Below, one piece after another: positions 50,917 through 58,885 of a DNA stretch of 64,000 nucleotides. Origin of the DNA: Vicinamibacteria bacterium (GTDB lineage: Bacteria > Acidobacteriota > Vicinamibacteria > Fen-336); NCBI GenBank assembly GCA_023701125.1, contig JAMPXO010000010.1, forward strand, positions 1 through 64,000, in the 5' to 3' direction. A model generated the notes under the pieces. That model made no database searches. It was not told the origin of the DNA and was given only the letters and a program-made list of their open reading frames with translations. A program made the position numbers and the translations under genes. Positions within the stretch are counted from its first letter, which is position 1; each line of letters starts with the position of its first letter.

Positions 50917-52878
50917 ATGACGCCCGCCCTCGGACGTGCCCTGATCCTGCTCTCCGTCGCCGCCGCCATCGCCGGCGCGTTCACCGCCTTCGCCGCAGGC
51001 AAGACCGGCAGCCGCGCCACGACGCTGATCGCCCGTCGCCTCGCCTACCTGTTCGCGTTCGGCATGATCGCCGCCAACCTGCTGATGGTGTGGGCACTGG
51101 TCACCGGCGACTTCTCGATCAGCTACGTGGCCCAGGTCGGCGCCCGCGACCTGCCGCTGTGGGTCAAGGTGTCGAGCCTGTGGTCGTCGCTCGAGGGCTC
51201 GATCCTGTTCTGGGGCCTGATCATCGGCGTCTACGTGGCGCTCGCGGCCCGCTCGCTGGGCGACCGCCACCCCGAGTACGAGCCGTGGGCGCTGGCCGTA
51301 TGGCTGGCCTGCGGCGCGTTCTTCGCCTTCCTGATCGCCGGCCCGGCCCAGCCGTTCCACACGGTGTTCCCGGTGCCGCCCGACGGTCCGGGCCCCAACC
51401 CGCTGCTGCAGAACCACATCCTGATGGTGGCCCACCCGCCGTTCCTGTACCTGGGCTACGTGGGGATGACGATCCCGTTCGGCCTTGCCTGTGCCGCGCT
51501 GTTCGCGGGCCGGCTCGACCACGAGTTCCTGGCACCGCTGCGGACGTGGCTGCTGGTGGCGTGGACGTTCCTCGCCGTCGCCATCGTGCTCGGCGGCTGG
51601 TGGGCGTACGAGGTGCTGGGCTGGGGCGGCTACTGGTCGTGGGACCCGGTCGAGAACGCCTCTTTCCTGCCATGGCTGACGGCGACCGCGGCGTTGCACT
51701 CGGTGATCGTGCTGGAGCGGCGCCAGGTGCTGAAGGCGTGGACGCTGGTGCTGGTGCTGTGCAGCTTCCTGCTCACCATCCTCGGCACCTTCATGACCCG
51801 CTCCGGCGTGTTCAACTCGGTCCACTCGTTCACCCAGAGCGACATCGGCCCCACCATCCTGACCTTCTTCGCCGCGGCGTTGCTGTTCTCGGTCGGGTTG
51901 CTGGCGCTGCGCGTCGACACCTTGCGGTCCGAGGGCCGCTTCGAGGCCGCGGCCAGCCGCGAGGCGTTCTTCCTCGGCAACAACCTGCTGCTGGTGCTGT
52001 TCACCTTCACCGTGCTGGTCGGCACCGTGTTCCCGCTGATCGTCGAGGCCGTGCGCGGAGTGCAGATGAGCGTCGGCCGCCCCTACTTCGACCGCATGTC
52101 GGTGCCGATCGGGGTGGCGCTGCTGTTCCTGATGGGGGTCGGCCCCGCGCTGCCGTGGGGTGCCGCCAGCGCGGCCCAGGTCCGCAGCGCGCTGCTGCCC
52201 CCGCTGACCGGCGGCTTCGTGTTCGCGCTGCTCGGGGCGCTGGCGGGCGTGCGCAATCCGTGGACGCTGGTGACGCTGCTGGCCGGCGGCTACGCCGCGC
52301 AGGTCACGCTGGCCGAGATGCTGCGGCCCGTGCTGCAGCGCCGCTCGCGTGGCGAGGCGCTGGGCGCCGCGCTGCGCGGGGCGTGGTTCGGCACCGGCGC
52401 GCGCCGCTTCGGCGCCTACGTGGCCCACGCCGGCACGGTGCTGATCTTCGTCGCGATCGCGGTCAGCAGCACGATGGGGCGCCAGACCGAGGTCACCCTG
52501 CGCACGGGCGACATGGTCGAGATCGGCCGCTACGGCCTGCGCCTGCTGGCGATCGACCAGGTCAGCGAGCCGCATCGCGAGGCGACCGTCGCCCGCATCG
52601 AGGTGCTGATCGACGGTGCGGTGGTCGGCCGGCTGGAGCCGCGGATGAACTTCTACCCGACCCAGCGCGAGCCGATCGGCACGCCGGCAGTGCGCACCAG
52701 CGTCCGCGAGGACCTGTACCTGTCGGTGATGAACTTCGACACCGCCGGCGGCAGCGTGGGCCTGCTGGCGATGGTCAACCCGATGGTGGTGTGGATCTGG
52801 GTCGCCAGCTTCGTGATGGGGCTGGGCGCGTTGTTCGCGCTGTTCGGGACCCGGCGGCGGGCGGGAGAAAGCGCGTGA
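50917..52878 (+). CDS. ccmF: Cytochrome c-haem ligation protein CcmF
   Basis: A 653-aa integral membrane protein with about 14-15 helices that ligates haem to apocytochromes. The WWD-type segment W-G-G-Y-W-S-W-D-P-V-E-N-A-S-F-L near 233-248 is complete, as is the G-G-W-W-A-Y-E-V-L start. A soluble periplasmic domain (about 545-625) precedes the last helix. Length normal (about 640-660). Its TGA overlaps the ccmG GTG. No strong ribosome site is seen before ATG 50917; the short gap to ccmE may allow reinitiation. Confidence 0.93.
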   Translation: MTPALGRALILLSVAAAIAGAFTAFAAGKTGSRATTLIARRLAYLFAFGMIAANLLMVWALVTGDFSISYVAQVGARDLPLWVKVSSLWSSLEGSILFWGLIIGVYVALAARSLGDRHPEYEPWALAVWLACGAFFAFLIAGPAQPFHTVFPVPPDGPGPNPLLQNHILMVAHPPFLYLGYVGMTIPFGLACAALFAGRLDHEFLAPLRTWLLVAWTFLAVAIVLGGWWAYEVLGWGGYWSWDPVENASFLPWLTATAALHSVIVLERRQVLKAWTLVLVLCSFLLTILGTFMTRSGVFNSVHSFTQSDIGPTILTFFAAALLFSVGLLALRVDTLRSEGRFEAAASREAFFLGNNLLLVLFTFTVLVGTVFPLIVEAVRGVQMSVGRPYFDRMSVPIGVALLFLMGVGPALPWGAASAAQVRSALLPPLTGGFVFALLGALAGVRNPWTLVTLLAGGYAAQVTLAEMLRPVLQRRSRGEALGAALRGAWFGTGARRFGAYVAHAGTVLIFVAIAVSSTMGRQTEVTLRTGDMVEIGRYGLRLLAIDQVSEPHREATVARIEVLIDGAVVGRLEPRMNFYPTQREPIGTPAVRTSVREDLYLSVMNFDTAGGSVGLLAMVNPMVVWIWVASFVMGLGALFALFGTRRRAGESA

Positions 52879-53402
52879 ACCGCAAGGTGCTGGTGGGCGG
52901 GCTGCTGCTGGTGCTGCCCGTGATCGGCCTGTTCGTGCTCAGCCTGAGCCGCACGCCGGGCAAGATCGCCTCGCCGCTGATCGATCGCCCCGCGCCGCAG
53001 TTCTCGCTGGTGCCGGTCGGCGGCGGCCTGCCGGTGGCGCTCGAGGCGCTGCGCGGCAAGCCGGTGGTGATCAACTTCTGGGCCACCTGGTGCACGCCGT
53101 GCATCGCGGAGCACGGCACGCTGATGTCGGCGGCGCGCGCGTTCGCGGGCAAGGTCCACTTCCTGGGCGTGATGTACGAAGACGAGGAGGCCAAGATCCA
53201 GACCTTCATGACCCAGCGCGGCGCAGCCTACCCGACGCTCGTCGATCCCGGCGGCAAGACCGCGATCGCGTACGGCGTGTACGGCGTGCCGGAGACGTTC
53301 TTCGTCGACGCCCAGGGCACGGTGGTCGGCAAGTTCGAAGGCGCCCTGACGCCGGAGATGATCGACACCCTGCTGCGCAAGGCGGGAGCCGGCGCGCGGT
53401 GA
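52875..53402 (+). CDS. ccmG: Thiol-disulfide oxidoreductase CcmG/DsbE
   Basis: A 175-aa membrane-anchored thioredoxin-like protein that reduces apocytochrome cysteines. N-terminal anchor about 5-25; active site W-C-T-P-C with C73 and C76; G-V-Y-G-V-P-E-T-F near 138-146 holds the cis-proline. Normal length for CcmG/ResA-like proteins. GTG 52875 and stop both take part in 4-nt overlaps with ccmF and ccmH. Confidence 0.92.
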   Translation: MNRKVLVGGLLLVLPVIGLFVLSLSRTPGKIASPLIDRPAPQFSLVPVGGGLPVALEALRGKPVVINFWATWCTPCIAEHGTLMSAARAFAGKVHFLGVMYEDEEAKIQTFMTQRGAAYPTLVDPGGKTAIAYGVYGVPETFFVDAQGTVVGKFEGALTPEMIDTLLRKAGAGAR

Positions 53403-54019
53403 GGCGCCGCACGACGTGGGTTGCGCTGGCGACGCTCGCGCTGGCGACGTCGCTCGGTGCCCAGGACACGGCCGGGCCCGACGTCGTGCTGCCCGACCCG
53501 ATCGTCGTGGTCGGCGCGCCGAAAGGGCCGCCTGTCACCGGCGACGCGCTCGAGGCGCTGACCACGGTCGTCGCCTCCAAGCTGCGCTGCCCCGTCTGTC
53601 AGGGGCTGTCCGTGCAGGACTCGCCCACGGGCGGCGCCCGCAACATGCGCGACCAGATCAAGGAAATGCTGGCCCGCGGTTTCGACGAAGAGCAGGTGTT
53701 CGTCTACTTCGAGACCTCCTACGGCGAGTTCGTGCGGCTGGAACCGCCGATGCGCGGCATCAACTGGCTGGTGTGGCTGGCGCCGCTGCTCGGTCTGGCC
53801 CTCGGCGGTGCCGGGGCCGCGTTCGCGTGGCGCCAATTGGTCGCGCGTGGCGCCGCCCCCGTCGAACCCGTGACCGCGCTGCCGGACCGCGACCGGCTGC
53901 CGGACGATCCGGCGCTGGCCGCCGCGGTGCTGAAGGTGAGGGAGCGGGTCTGGGGCTGGCCGGGCGGGCTCAGCCCGGAGCGGCGGGCCCCGGCTGGCGG
54001 TGGGCGGGGCGAGGCGTGA
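53399..54019 (+). CDS. ccmH: Apocytochrome thiol reductase CcmH
   Basis: A 206-aa protein with signal peptide (about 1-21), the L-R-C-P-V-C-Q-G motif with C64 and C67 near the start of a three-helix bundle, a membrane helix (about 122-140) and a charged C-terminal tail. This is the N-terminal-type CcmH (CcmL-like); the TPR part is a separate gene next door. Transfers electrons between CcmG and apocytochrome. GTG 53399 and stop overlap neighbours. Confidence 0.9.
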   Translation: MRRRTTWVALATLALATSLGAQDTAGPDVVLPDPIVVVGAPKGPPVTGDALEALTTVVASKLRCPVCQGLSVQDSPTGGARNMRDQIKEMLARGFDEEQVFVYFETSYGEFVRLEPPMRGINWLVWLAPLLGLALGGAGAAFAWRQLVARGAAPVEPVTALPDRDRLPDDPALAAAVLKVRERVWGWPGGLSPERRAPAGGGRGEA

Positions 54020-55371
54020 ACGGCCACACGACGGACTGGGGCCCGGGTCTCGTCGCCCTCTTCGCGGGGCTGGTGATCGGCTTCTTCCTGCTGCGGCGCA
54101 GTTTGCGGCAGTCGGGAGCCGCGGCGGCTCCGGTCGCCGGGCCGGCGCCGCGGCGGGAGGCGGCGGCGCGCTACGAGGCGCTGGTCGCGCAGTTGCGCGA
54201 CCTCGAGGACAACGCCAGCCAGCTCGAACCCGAGCGCCTGGCGCGCGAGCGTTACGCGCTGGAGTTGTCCGCGGCGGGCGCGCTGCTCGAGATGGAGGCG
54301 GGTGCCTCGCGGTCGGCAGCGACGGCGACAGCGCAGGCGGAGACGGTCACGGCCGACGCGGCCGCGCCGGCCACCGTCGGCAGCCCGGCCCTGCGCGGTT
54401 TCTTGTGGGGCGCCGGTGGCGTGGCGGCGCTGGCCCTGCTCGGTGTGATGGTGTCGCGACAGGCGACCGAGCGGCGCGAAGGTGGCTCGCTGACGGGCAG
54501 CATCCCGGGCGAAGAGGAACAGGCTGCGGTGCCCGACGACGTCGCCCGGCTGCAGGCGGCGGTGGCTGCCCGCCCCGACGACCTCGACGCCCGGCTCGAG
54601 CTTTCGCTGGCCCACCTCCAGCGCCGCGAGTTGATGGCGGTGTTCGAGCAGACCCAGTACGTGCTCGAGCGGCGACCGAAGGACCCGCGCGCGCTGTCCT
54701 ACCAGGCGCTGGTGCGGCTGGCGATGGGCCAGGCGCCCGAGGCGGAGGCCATGCTGCAGACGGCGATCGCCGCCGACCCTGACTCGCTCGACGCGCGCCT
54801 GCACCTGGGTCTCGTCTACCTGCAGCAGGGCCGCATGACGGAGGCCGAGGCGTCGCTGGCCGAGGCGATCCGGCGCCATCCCGAAGAACGCGAACAGATC
54901 GAGGGGCTGCTGCAGCAGATGCGGGAGCAGGCGGCGCAGCAAGCGGCGGCGCCCGCGGCCGGCGCGGGCGCGAGCCCGGACCCACACGCCGGCGTGGCTC
55001 CGGTCGCACCTGCCGCCACCGCCACCGCCACCGCGGCGACGGTCGGTGCGGATGGAGTCGGGGTCTCGATCCGGCTCGGGGCCGGGCTGCAGGGCCGCGG
55101 CGTGCTGTTCGTGGTCGTGCGCGAGGCGGGACAGCAGGCGGGACCGCCGATCGCGGCCCGCCGCGTGGCGAGTCCGGTGTTCCCGCTGCAGGTCGTCCTC
55201 GGCGCGAGCGACTCGATGATGGGTCAGCCGCTGCCGGAGAAGCTGTCGCTCGAGGCGCGGCTCGACAGCGACGGCGACGTCACCACCCGCGATCCCGGCG
55301 ACCTGGTCGCGCGCCGCGACGGCGTGGCCCGGGGCAGCGCCGACACCGTCCTGGAGTTGAAGAAACCGTGA
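54016..55371 (+). CDS. ccmI: CcmI/CycH-type TPR protein
   Basis: A 451-aa apocytochrome chaperone: first helix about 11-26, a helical section to about 100, a second helix about 129-150, TPR repeats about 175-310 and a C-terminal beta domain (about 345-451) that resembles the CycH/CcmI end (F-P-L-Q-V-V-L ... L-S-L-E-A-R-L ... G-D-L-V-A). An Ala/Thr-rich linker (about 310-345) is encoded by short GC repeats. GTG 54016 overlaps the ccmH stop; its stop overlaps the VKOR gene GTG. Confidence 0.85.
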   Translation: MNGHTTDWGPGLVALFAGLVIGFFLLRRSLRQSGAAAAPVAGPAPRREAAARYEALVAQLRDLEDNASQLEPERLARERYALELSAAGALLEMEAGASRSAATATAQAETVTADAAAPATVGSPALRGFLWGAGGVAALALLGVMVSRQATERREGGSLTGSIPGEEEQAAVPDDVARLQAAVAARPDDLDARLELSLAHLQRRELMAVFEQTQYVLERRPKDPRALSYQALVRLAMGQAPEAEAMLQTAIAADPDSLDARLHLGLVYLQQGRMTEAEASLAEAIRRHPEEREQIEGLLQQMREQAAQQAAAPAAGAGASPDPHAGVAPVAPAATATATAATVGADGVGVSIRLGAGLQGRGVLFVVVREAGQQAGPPIAARRVASPVFPLQVVLGASDSMMGQPLPEKLSLEARLDSDGDVTTRDPGDLVARRDGVARGSADTVLELKKP

Positions 55372-56672
55372 GCACCGACCTGCATGCGGCGGGCGAGCCC
55401 AGCCGGGAATCGCTGGCTGGGCTGACCGTGCTCGGCTTCCTGTCGGCCCTGTGGTCGGTCGTGCTGTGGGGCGAGTTGTGGCTGGCTCGTGTCACCGGCA
55501 GCGCGACCTGCGCGTTCGGCGACTCGGGTTGCGGCGCGCTGTGGGACTCGCGCTTCGCGCGCGCGCTGCACGATTTCTCCGGCGTGCCCGTGGCCGGCTG
55601 GGGCCTGGCCTGGGGCCTGGCCGCGGCGGCGCTGCCGCTGCTGCTGCTGGCTCGGCGCTTCGAACCCGGCCGGGCGACGGCGCTGCGCACGGCCGTGCGC
55701 CTGGTGGCCGCCGCCGGGGCCGCGTCGGTGGTGCTGCTGGCGCTGGTCAGCGCAGGGCTGGGCACGCTCTGCACGGGCTGTGCAGTGGTCTACGTCCTGG
55801 TCGGGGGCTATGCGGGGATCGCCCTCGCCGGCTGGCCCGGCGCGGGCTGGGCGGGTCTGCCGCAGGCCACGGCGTGGGCCGCCGGGGCTTCCGCGCTGGC
55901 CCTGCTGGTGCTGCTGCCCGTCGGCCGCAGCACGCCGCGATCGCTGGCCGCGGAGGGCCGGGCTGGAATCGGCACCGCAGCGGCGCCCGCACCCGGCGGC
56001 GGCGACATCGTGGCGCGGATGCTGGCGGTGCTGAACCCGCAGCAGGCGCAGACGCTCGCCGATTCGCTGGGGCTGTTGCGGGCGGCCGCGGCGCGGCCGA
56101 TGCCCGCGCCGCGCGCGCTGTTGGGCTCGGCCCAGGCACCGCTGCGGATCGTCGCCTGGAGCGACGTGCGCTGTCCGCACTGCGCGGAACTGCACGAGAC
56201 GCTGCGGCTGCTGCTGGAAACCTATCCGCAGCAGCTCGCCGTCGACAGCCGGTTCTTCCCGCTCGACGGCGAGTGCAACCCGGCGGTCGACCGCCGCGGC
56301 GATCCGACCCGCTGCCTGGCGGCGCGGGCCGCGGCCTGCTTCGAGGGCCGGCCCGATGCGCTGGCTTTTGCCGGCGAGATGTTCGCCGAGGCGGAGACCT
56401 TGGACGTCGCCCGGGTGCGGGCGCTCGCCACCGCGCGACTGGGCGCGCAGGCGAGCTGTCTCGATTCCGCCGACGCCCTGGCCCGGGTGCGCACGGACGT
56501 CGACGCCGCGATGGCCTTCGGGATCGAGGGCACGCCGCTGGTCGTGCTGAACGGGCGCACCGGCACCAGTTTCCCGCCGTTCCTGGAGGCGATGGTGCTG
56601 GCGAGCGGCAACCCCGACCACCCGTCCTTCGCCGCGCTACCCCCCGCCAACCCGAGCGCCCACCTGCATTGA
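55368..56672 (+). CDS. VKOR-DsbA fusion, disulfide-bond oxidoreductase
   Basis: A 434-aa protein fusing a vitamin K epoxide reductase-like membrane domain to a DsbA/thioredoxin-like domain. The VKOR part (about 20-190) has the loop cysteines C48 and C55 and the quinone-side C-T-G-C (C135, C138), plus the S-G-V-P-V-A-G-W-G segment. The second part (about 235-434) has C-P-H-C (C269-C272) and a cis-Pro-like G-T-P near 389. VKOR normally re-oxidises the Trx-like domain with quinone. Its GTG overlaps the ccmI stop, so it belongs to the Ccm operon: it oxidises thiols while CcmG/CcmH reduce them. The stop is followed by repeat copy C. Confidence 0.88.
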   Translation: MSTDLHAAGEPSRESLAGLTVLGFLSALWSVVLWGELWLARVTGSATCAFGDSGCGALWDSRFARALHDFSGVPVAGWGLAWGLAAAALPLLLLARRFEPGRATALRTAVRLVAAAGAASVVLLALVSAGLGTLCTGCAVVYVLVGGYAGIALAGWPGAGWAGLPQATAWAAGASALALLVLLPVGRSTPRSLAAEGRAGIGTAAAPAPGGGDIVARMLAVLNPQQAQTLADSLGLLRAAAARPMPAPRALLGSAQAPLRIVAWSDVRCPHCAELHETLRLLLETYPQQLAVDSRFFPLDGECNPAVDRRGDPTRCLAARAAACFEGRPDALAFAGEMFAEAETLDVARVRALATARLGAQASCLDSADALARVRTDVDAAMAFGIEGTPLVVLNGRTGTSFPPFLEAMVLASGNPDHPSFAALPPANPSAHLH

Positions 56673-56686
56673 GTTTGGCCAGCAGG

Positions 56687-56774
56687 CCCGGTGGGGGTGC
56701 GGGGGCGGAGGAGCGTCCGGTCGCGACGTAGACCCCGCGGGACCGGCGACGGGTTCACCCCGGCGGCGGAACCC
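56687..56774. repeat. Dispersed structured repeat, copy C
   Basis: Lies between convergent stop codons (VKOR gene and GTPase gene), in the orientation of copy B. Stem I is slightly mismatched; inner stem CGGG/CCCG kept. In stem II, GCGGGG pairs with CCCCGC instead of the TTGGGG/CCCCAT-type pairing of the other copies, a double change that keeps the helix. Identity to copy B over the shared part is high by eye. Confidence 0.72.
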
Positions 56775-56784
56775 GGTAGTCGGG

Positions 56785-58398
56785 TTACGCCGGGAAGAAG
56801 AGGCGCGACTCGAGGCCGCCCGTGGGCAGCGGCGCGAAGCGCACGAAGCCTCCCAGCTCGCGCACCAGGCGGCACGCGTCCCCGTAGGTGCCGGGCGAGG
56901 TGCCGGCCACGATCTGCTGCTGTTCTTCCGCGGGAACGACCGGACCGTGGGCGGCCGCGAACATCAGGAACTCGCGCCGCACCTCGGAGCCGTCGCGGCC
57001 GCGCAGCAGCACCGGCTTGCGCTCGGCGCGGGCGACGAACGTGGTTCCTGCGGAGCGGTCGCCGGCGGCCTGCAGCAGCAGGCCGATCGCGCGCGCGGCG
57101 TTCTGGGCCGGGCAGCGCGGCAGGCCCAGGCCGGGCGCCACGCGGTTGTCGACCAGCACGCCCTTCGACTGCAGGGCGGCCTGCACGCCGGCGATGCCGT
57201 CGCGCACGATCGCCTCGAAGCCCGCGGGCGCGGCCGCCGGCGCGGCCGCCGCAGCGGCGCGCGGCGCAGCAGCGCCAGCCCGCGACTGGGTGCCGATGCC
57301 GGAGCGGGTGATCGCCGAGGTCTGGCCCGGGGCGACGCCGCCAAGCTTCTGGATCAGGCCCCGCAGGCGGTGCGCTTCCTGGTGGATGGCCATGATCGCG
57401 GCTTGCCGTTTCTCGCGGGCGTCTTCCTTGTAGACCTGCAGCAACTCGGAGTGGGAGAGGATCGTGCCGAGGCCCTGGTTCATGTCGCGGACCACGTCCG
57501 ACAGCGTTTCCGCAAGGTCGACGTTCGACTTGATCGCCCGCTGCAGCAACTCCTCGGAGACCAGGCCGGTCTCGGGCGAGGCCTGCAGGGTCGACACCTG
57601 CGAGGTCGAGGCCTGCTGGACGAGCGTGATCTTGGGTGGCGTCTGGACCTGGGGAGCCGCGGACGCGGCGGCCTGGTCGTCGCCACCGGGCACCGAGACG
57701 CTGCTGCCCGCGGGCGGGATGCCCGCGGCGGCGGCTCCGCGCGCCAGCACCGCGAAGGCCTCCTCGACCAGCGCCGGGACCGAGGCCGGGTCGAGGCCCT
57801 TCTCCTTCAGGTTGTACTTGACCGCGATCGCGCCGAGCATCTCCTTCACGATCGCCGTGAAGGTCTCCATCACGCCCTGGCCCGTGGCCGCGACCGCACC
57901 GACGGCGACGCGCCCCCACGGGTTGAGGGCCTTGGTCATCTCGGCTTCGCTCTGCAGGTCGGGCAGGTCGCGCTTGTTGTACTGGAGCACGAGCGGCACC
58001 TTCTCGGGAACCAGCCGGTTCGCGAGCAGGTTGACCTTCATGTTCTCGAACGCGGTCTGGTTGTCCTTCGCCATCGACTTGCGCGAGTCGGCGACGAACA
58101 CCACCGCGTCGGCCCCCGCCAGCACCACGCGACGGGTCGCGTTGTACTGGACCTGGCCGGGAACCGTGTAGAGCTGGACCTTGAAGTCGTAGCCGGACAC
58201 GGTGCCGAGGCTGAACGGGAGCAGGTCGAAGAAAAGCGTGCGGTCCTGGCCCGTGTTGAGCGAGATCAGGCTGTTGGCCGCGGCCGGGTCGGTCAGCCGA
58301 TGGATCTGCTCCAGGTTGGTGGTCTTGCCGGACTGGGCCGGCCCGTAATAGACCACCTTGGCCTTGATGGTCCGTTCGCTGAAATTGAACTGGACCAT
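56785..58398 (-). CDS. MglA-type GTPase fused to a degenerate histidine-kinase module
   Basis: A 537-aa cytoplasmic protein. Residues about 1-195 are an MglA-like small GTPase: P-loop G-P-A-Q-S-G-K-T (19-26), V-P-G-Q in the switch II region (79-82, as in MglA, replacing the D-x-x-G of Ras) and N-K-R-D (141-144). A linker follows (about 225-280), then a helical hairpin (about 285-352) similar to the HisKA dimerisation domain, and a C-terminal ATPase-like fold (about 393-537). In the H-box position the phospho-histidine is replaced (V-V-R-D-M-N-Q-G-L-G, with R304), and the G-boxes are poor, so kinase activity is unlikely. No MglB/Roadblock gene is adjacent. Confidence 0.75.
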   Translation of the reverse strand: MVQFNFSERTIKAKVVYYGPAQSGKTTNLEQIHRLTDPAAANSLISLNTGQDRTLFFDLLPFSLGTVSGYDFKVQLYTVPGQVQYNATRRVVLAGADAVVFVADSRKSMAKDNQTAFENMKVNLLANRLVPEKVPLVLQYNKRDLPDLQSEAEMTKALNPWGRVAVGAVAATGQGVMETFTAIVKEMLGAIAVKYNLKEKGLDPASVPALVEEAFAVLARGAAAAGIPPAGSSVSVPGGDDQAAASAAPQVQTPPKITLVQQASTSQVSTLQASPETGLVSEELLQRAIKSNVDLAETLSDVVRDMNQGLGTILSHSELLQVYKEDAREKRQAAIMAIHQEAHRLRGLIQKLGGVAPGQTSAITRSGIGTQSRAGAAAPRAAAAAAPAAAPAGFEAIVRDGIAGVQAALQSKGVLVDNRVAPGLGLPRCPAQNAARAIGLLLQAAGDRSAGTTFVARAERKPVLLRGRDGSEVRREFLMFAAAHGPVVPAEEQQQIVAGTSPGTYGDACRLVRELGGFVRFAPLPTGGLESRLFFPA

Positions 58399-58446
58399 GG
58401 CGTTCTAGAAAGGAAAAGGGCTCCTGTTGAAGGGCGACAGGCCGGC

Positions 58447-58452
58447 ACTATA
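58447..58452 (-). promoter_or_regulatory. Extended -10 element of the GTPase gene
   Basis: On the minus strand, TGG followed by TATAGT gives an extended -10 box about 50 nt before ATG 58398. No convincing -35 box lies at the right distance; the extended TG could compensate. Weak call. Confidence 0.4.
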
Positions 58453-58495
58453 CCACGGCCGCGCGGGGCCGAAAGCGCCAACACCGGGGTCCGGT

Positions 58496-58525
58496 TTGAC
58501 GCCCGGGCGGCCGGGAGGGTAGCAT
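58496..58525 (+). promoter_or_regulatory. Sigma70-type promoter of rpmB
   Basis: TTGACG (58496-58501), an 18-nt GC-rich spacer and TAGCAT (58520-58525), 46 nt upstream of the rpmB ATG. GGAGG lies at 58556-58560. Same -10 hexamer and spacing as the glnA promoter. Confidence 0.75.
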
Positions 58526-58571
58526 CCGTGGTTCTGGGCGTCAGGGCCCCGAAACGGAGGACGTGAAGATC

Positions 58572-58790
58572 ATGGCTCAACAGTGCGAAATCTGCGGGAA
58601 GGGGCCGCAGTTCGGCAACCGGGTCAGCCACGCCCACAACGTCACGCACCGCAAGTTCAATCCGAACCTGCAGGAGGTGCGGACGGTGATCAAGGGCGTG
58701 CAGAAGCGCGTGAAGCTGTGCACCCGCTGCCTGCGTTCCGGCAAGGTGGCGAAGCCGGTGCCGCGGTCGCGGGCCCAGGCCAGCGCCTAG
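58572..58790 (+). CDS. rpmB: 50S ribosomal protein bL28
   Basis: A 72-aa ribosomal protein with the zinc-binding (C+) form: C-E-I-C-G-K-G-P near the start and C-T-R-C-L-R-S-G-K near 53-61. S-H-A-H-N-V-T-H-R-K-F-x-P-N-L is the family signature. ATG 58572 has GGAGG 11 nt upstream. A GTG at 58563 is in frame but only 2 nt from that site, so the ATG is preferred. Monocistronic, between promoter 58496-58525 and terminator 58835-58875. Confidence 0.93.
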   Translation: MAQQCEICGKGPQFGNRVSHAHNVTHRKFNPNLQEVRTVIKGVQKRVKLCTRCLRSGKVAKPVPRSRAQASA

Positions 58791-58834
58791 CCAGCTCCCT
58801 CGCCCGCGAGGGCGGGAGCGCAAGAGATCCGGAG

Positions 58835-58875
58835 GAGGGCCGCCGCGCGTGACGCGAGGCGGCCCTCGGCCTTTT
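58835..58875 (+). terminator. Intrinsic terminator of rpmB
   Basis: A 10-bp perfect stem, GAGGGCCGCC with GGCGGCCCTC, 13-nt loop, followed by GGCC and TTTT. Clear Rho-independent signal between the convergent rpmB and ridA; the stem could serve both strands, though only the plus strand has the T-run. Confidence 0.85.
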
Positions 58876-58885
58876 CCGGGAGGCG

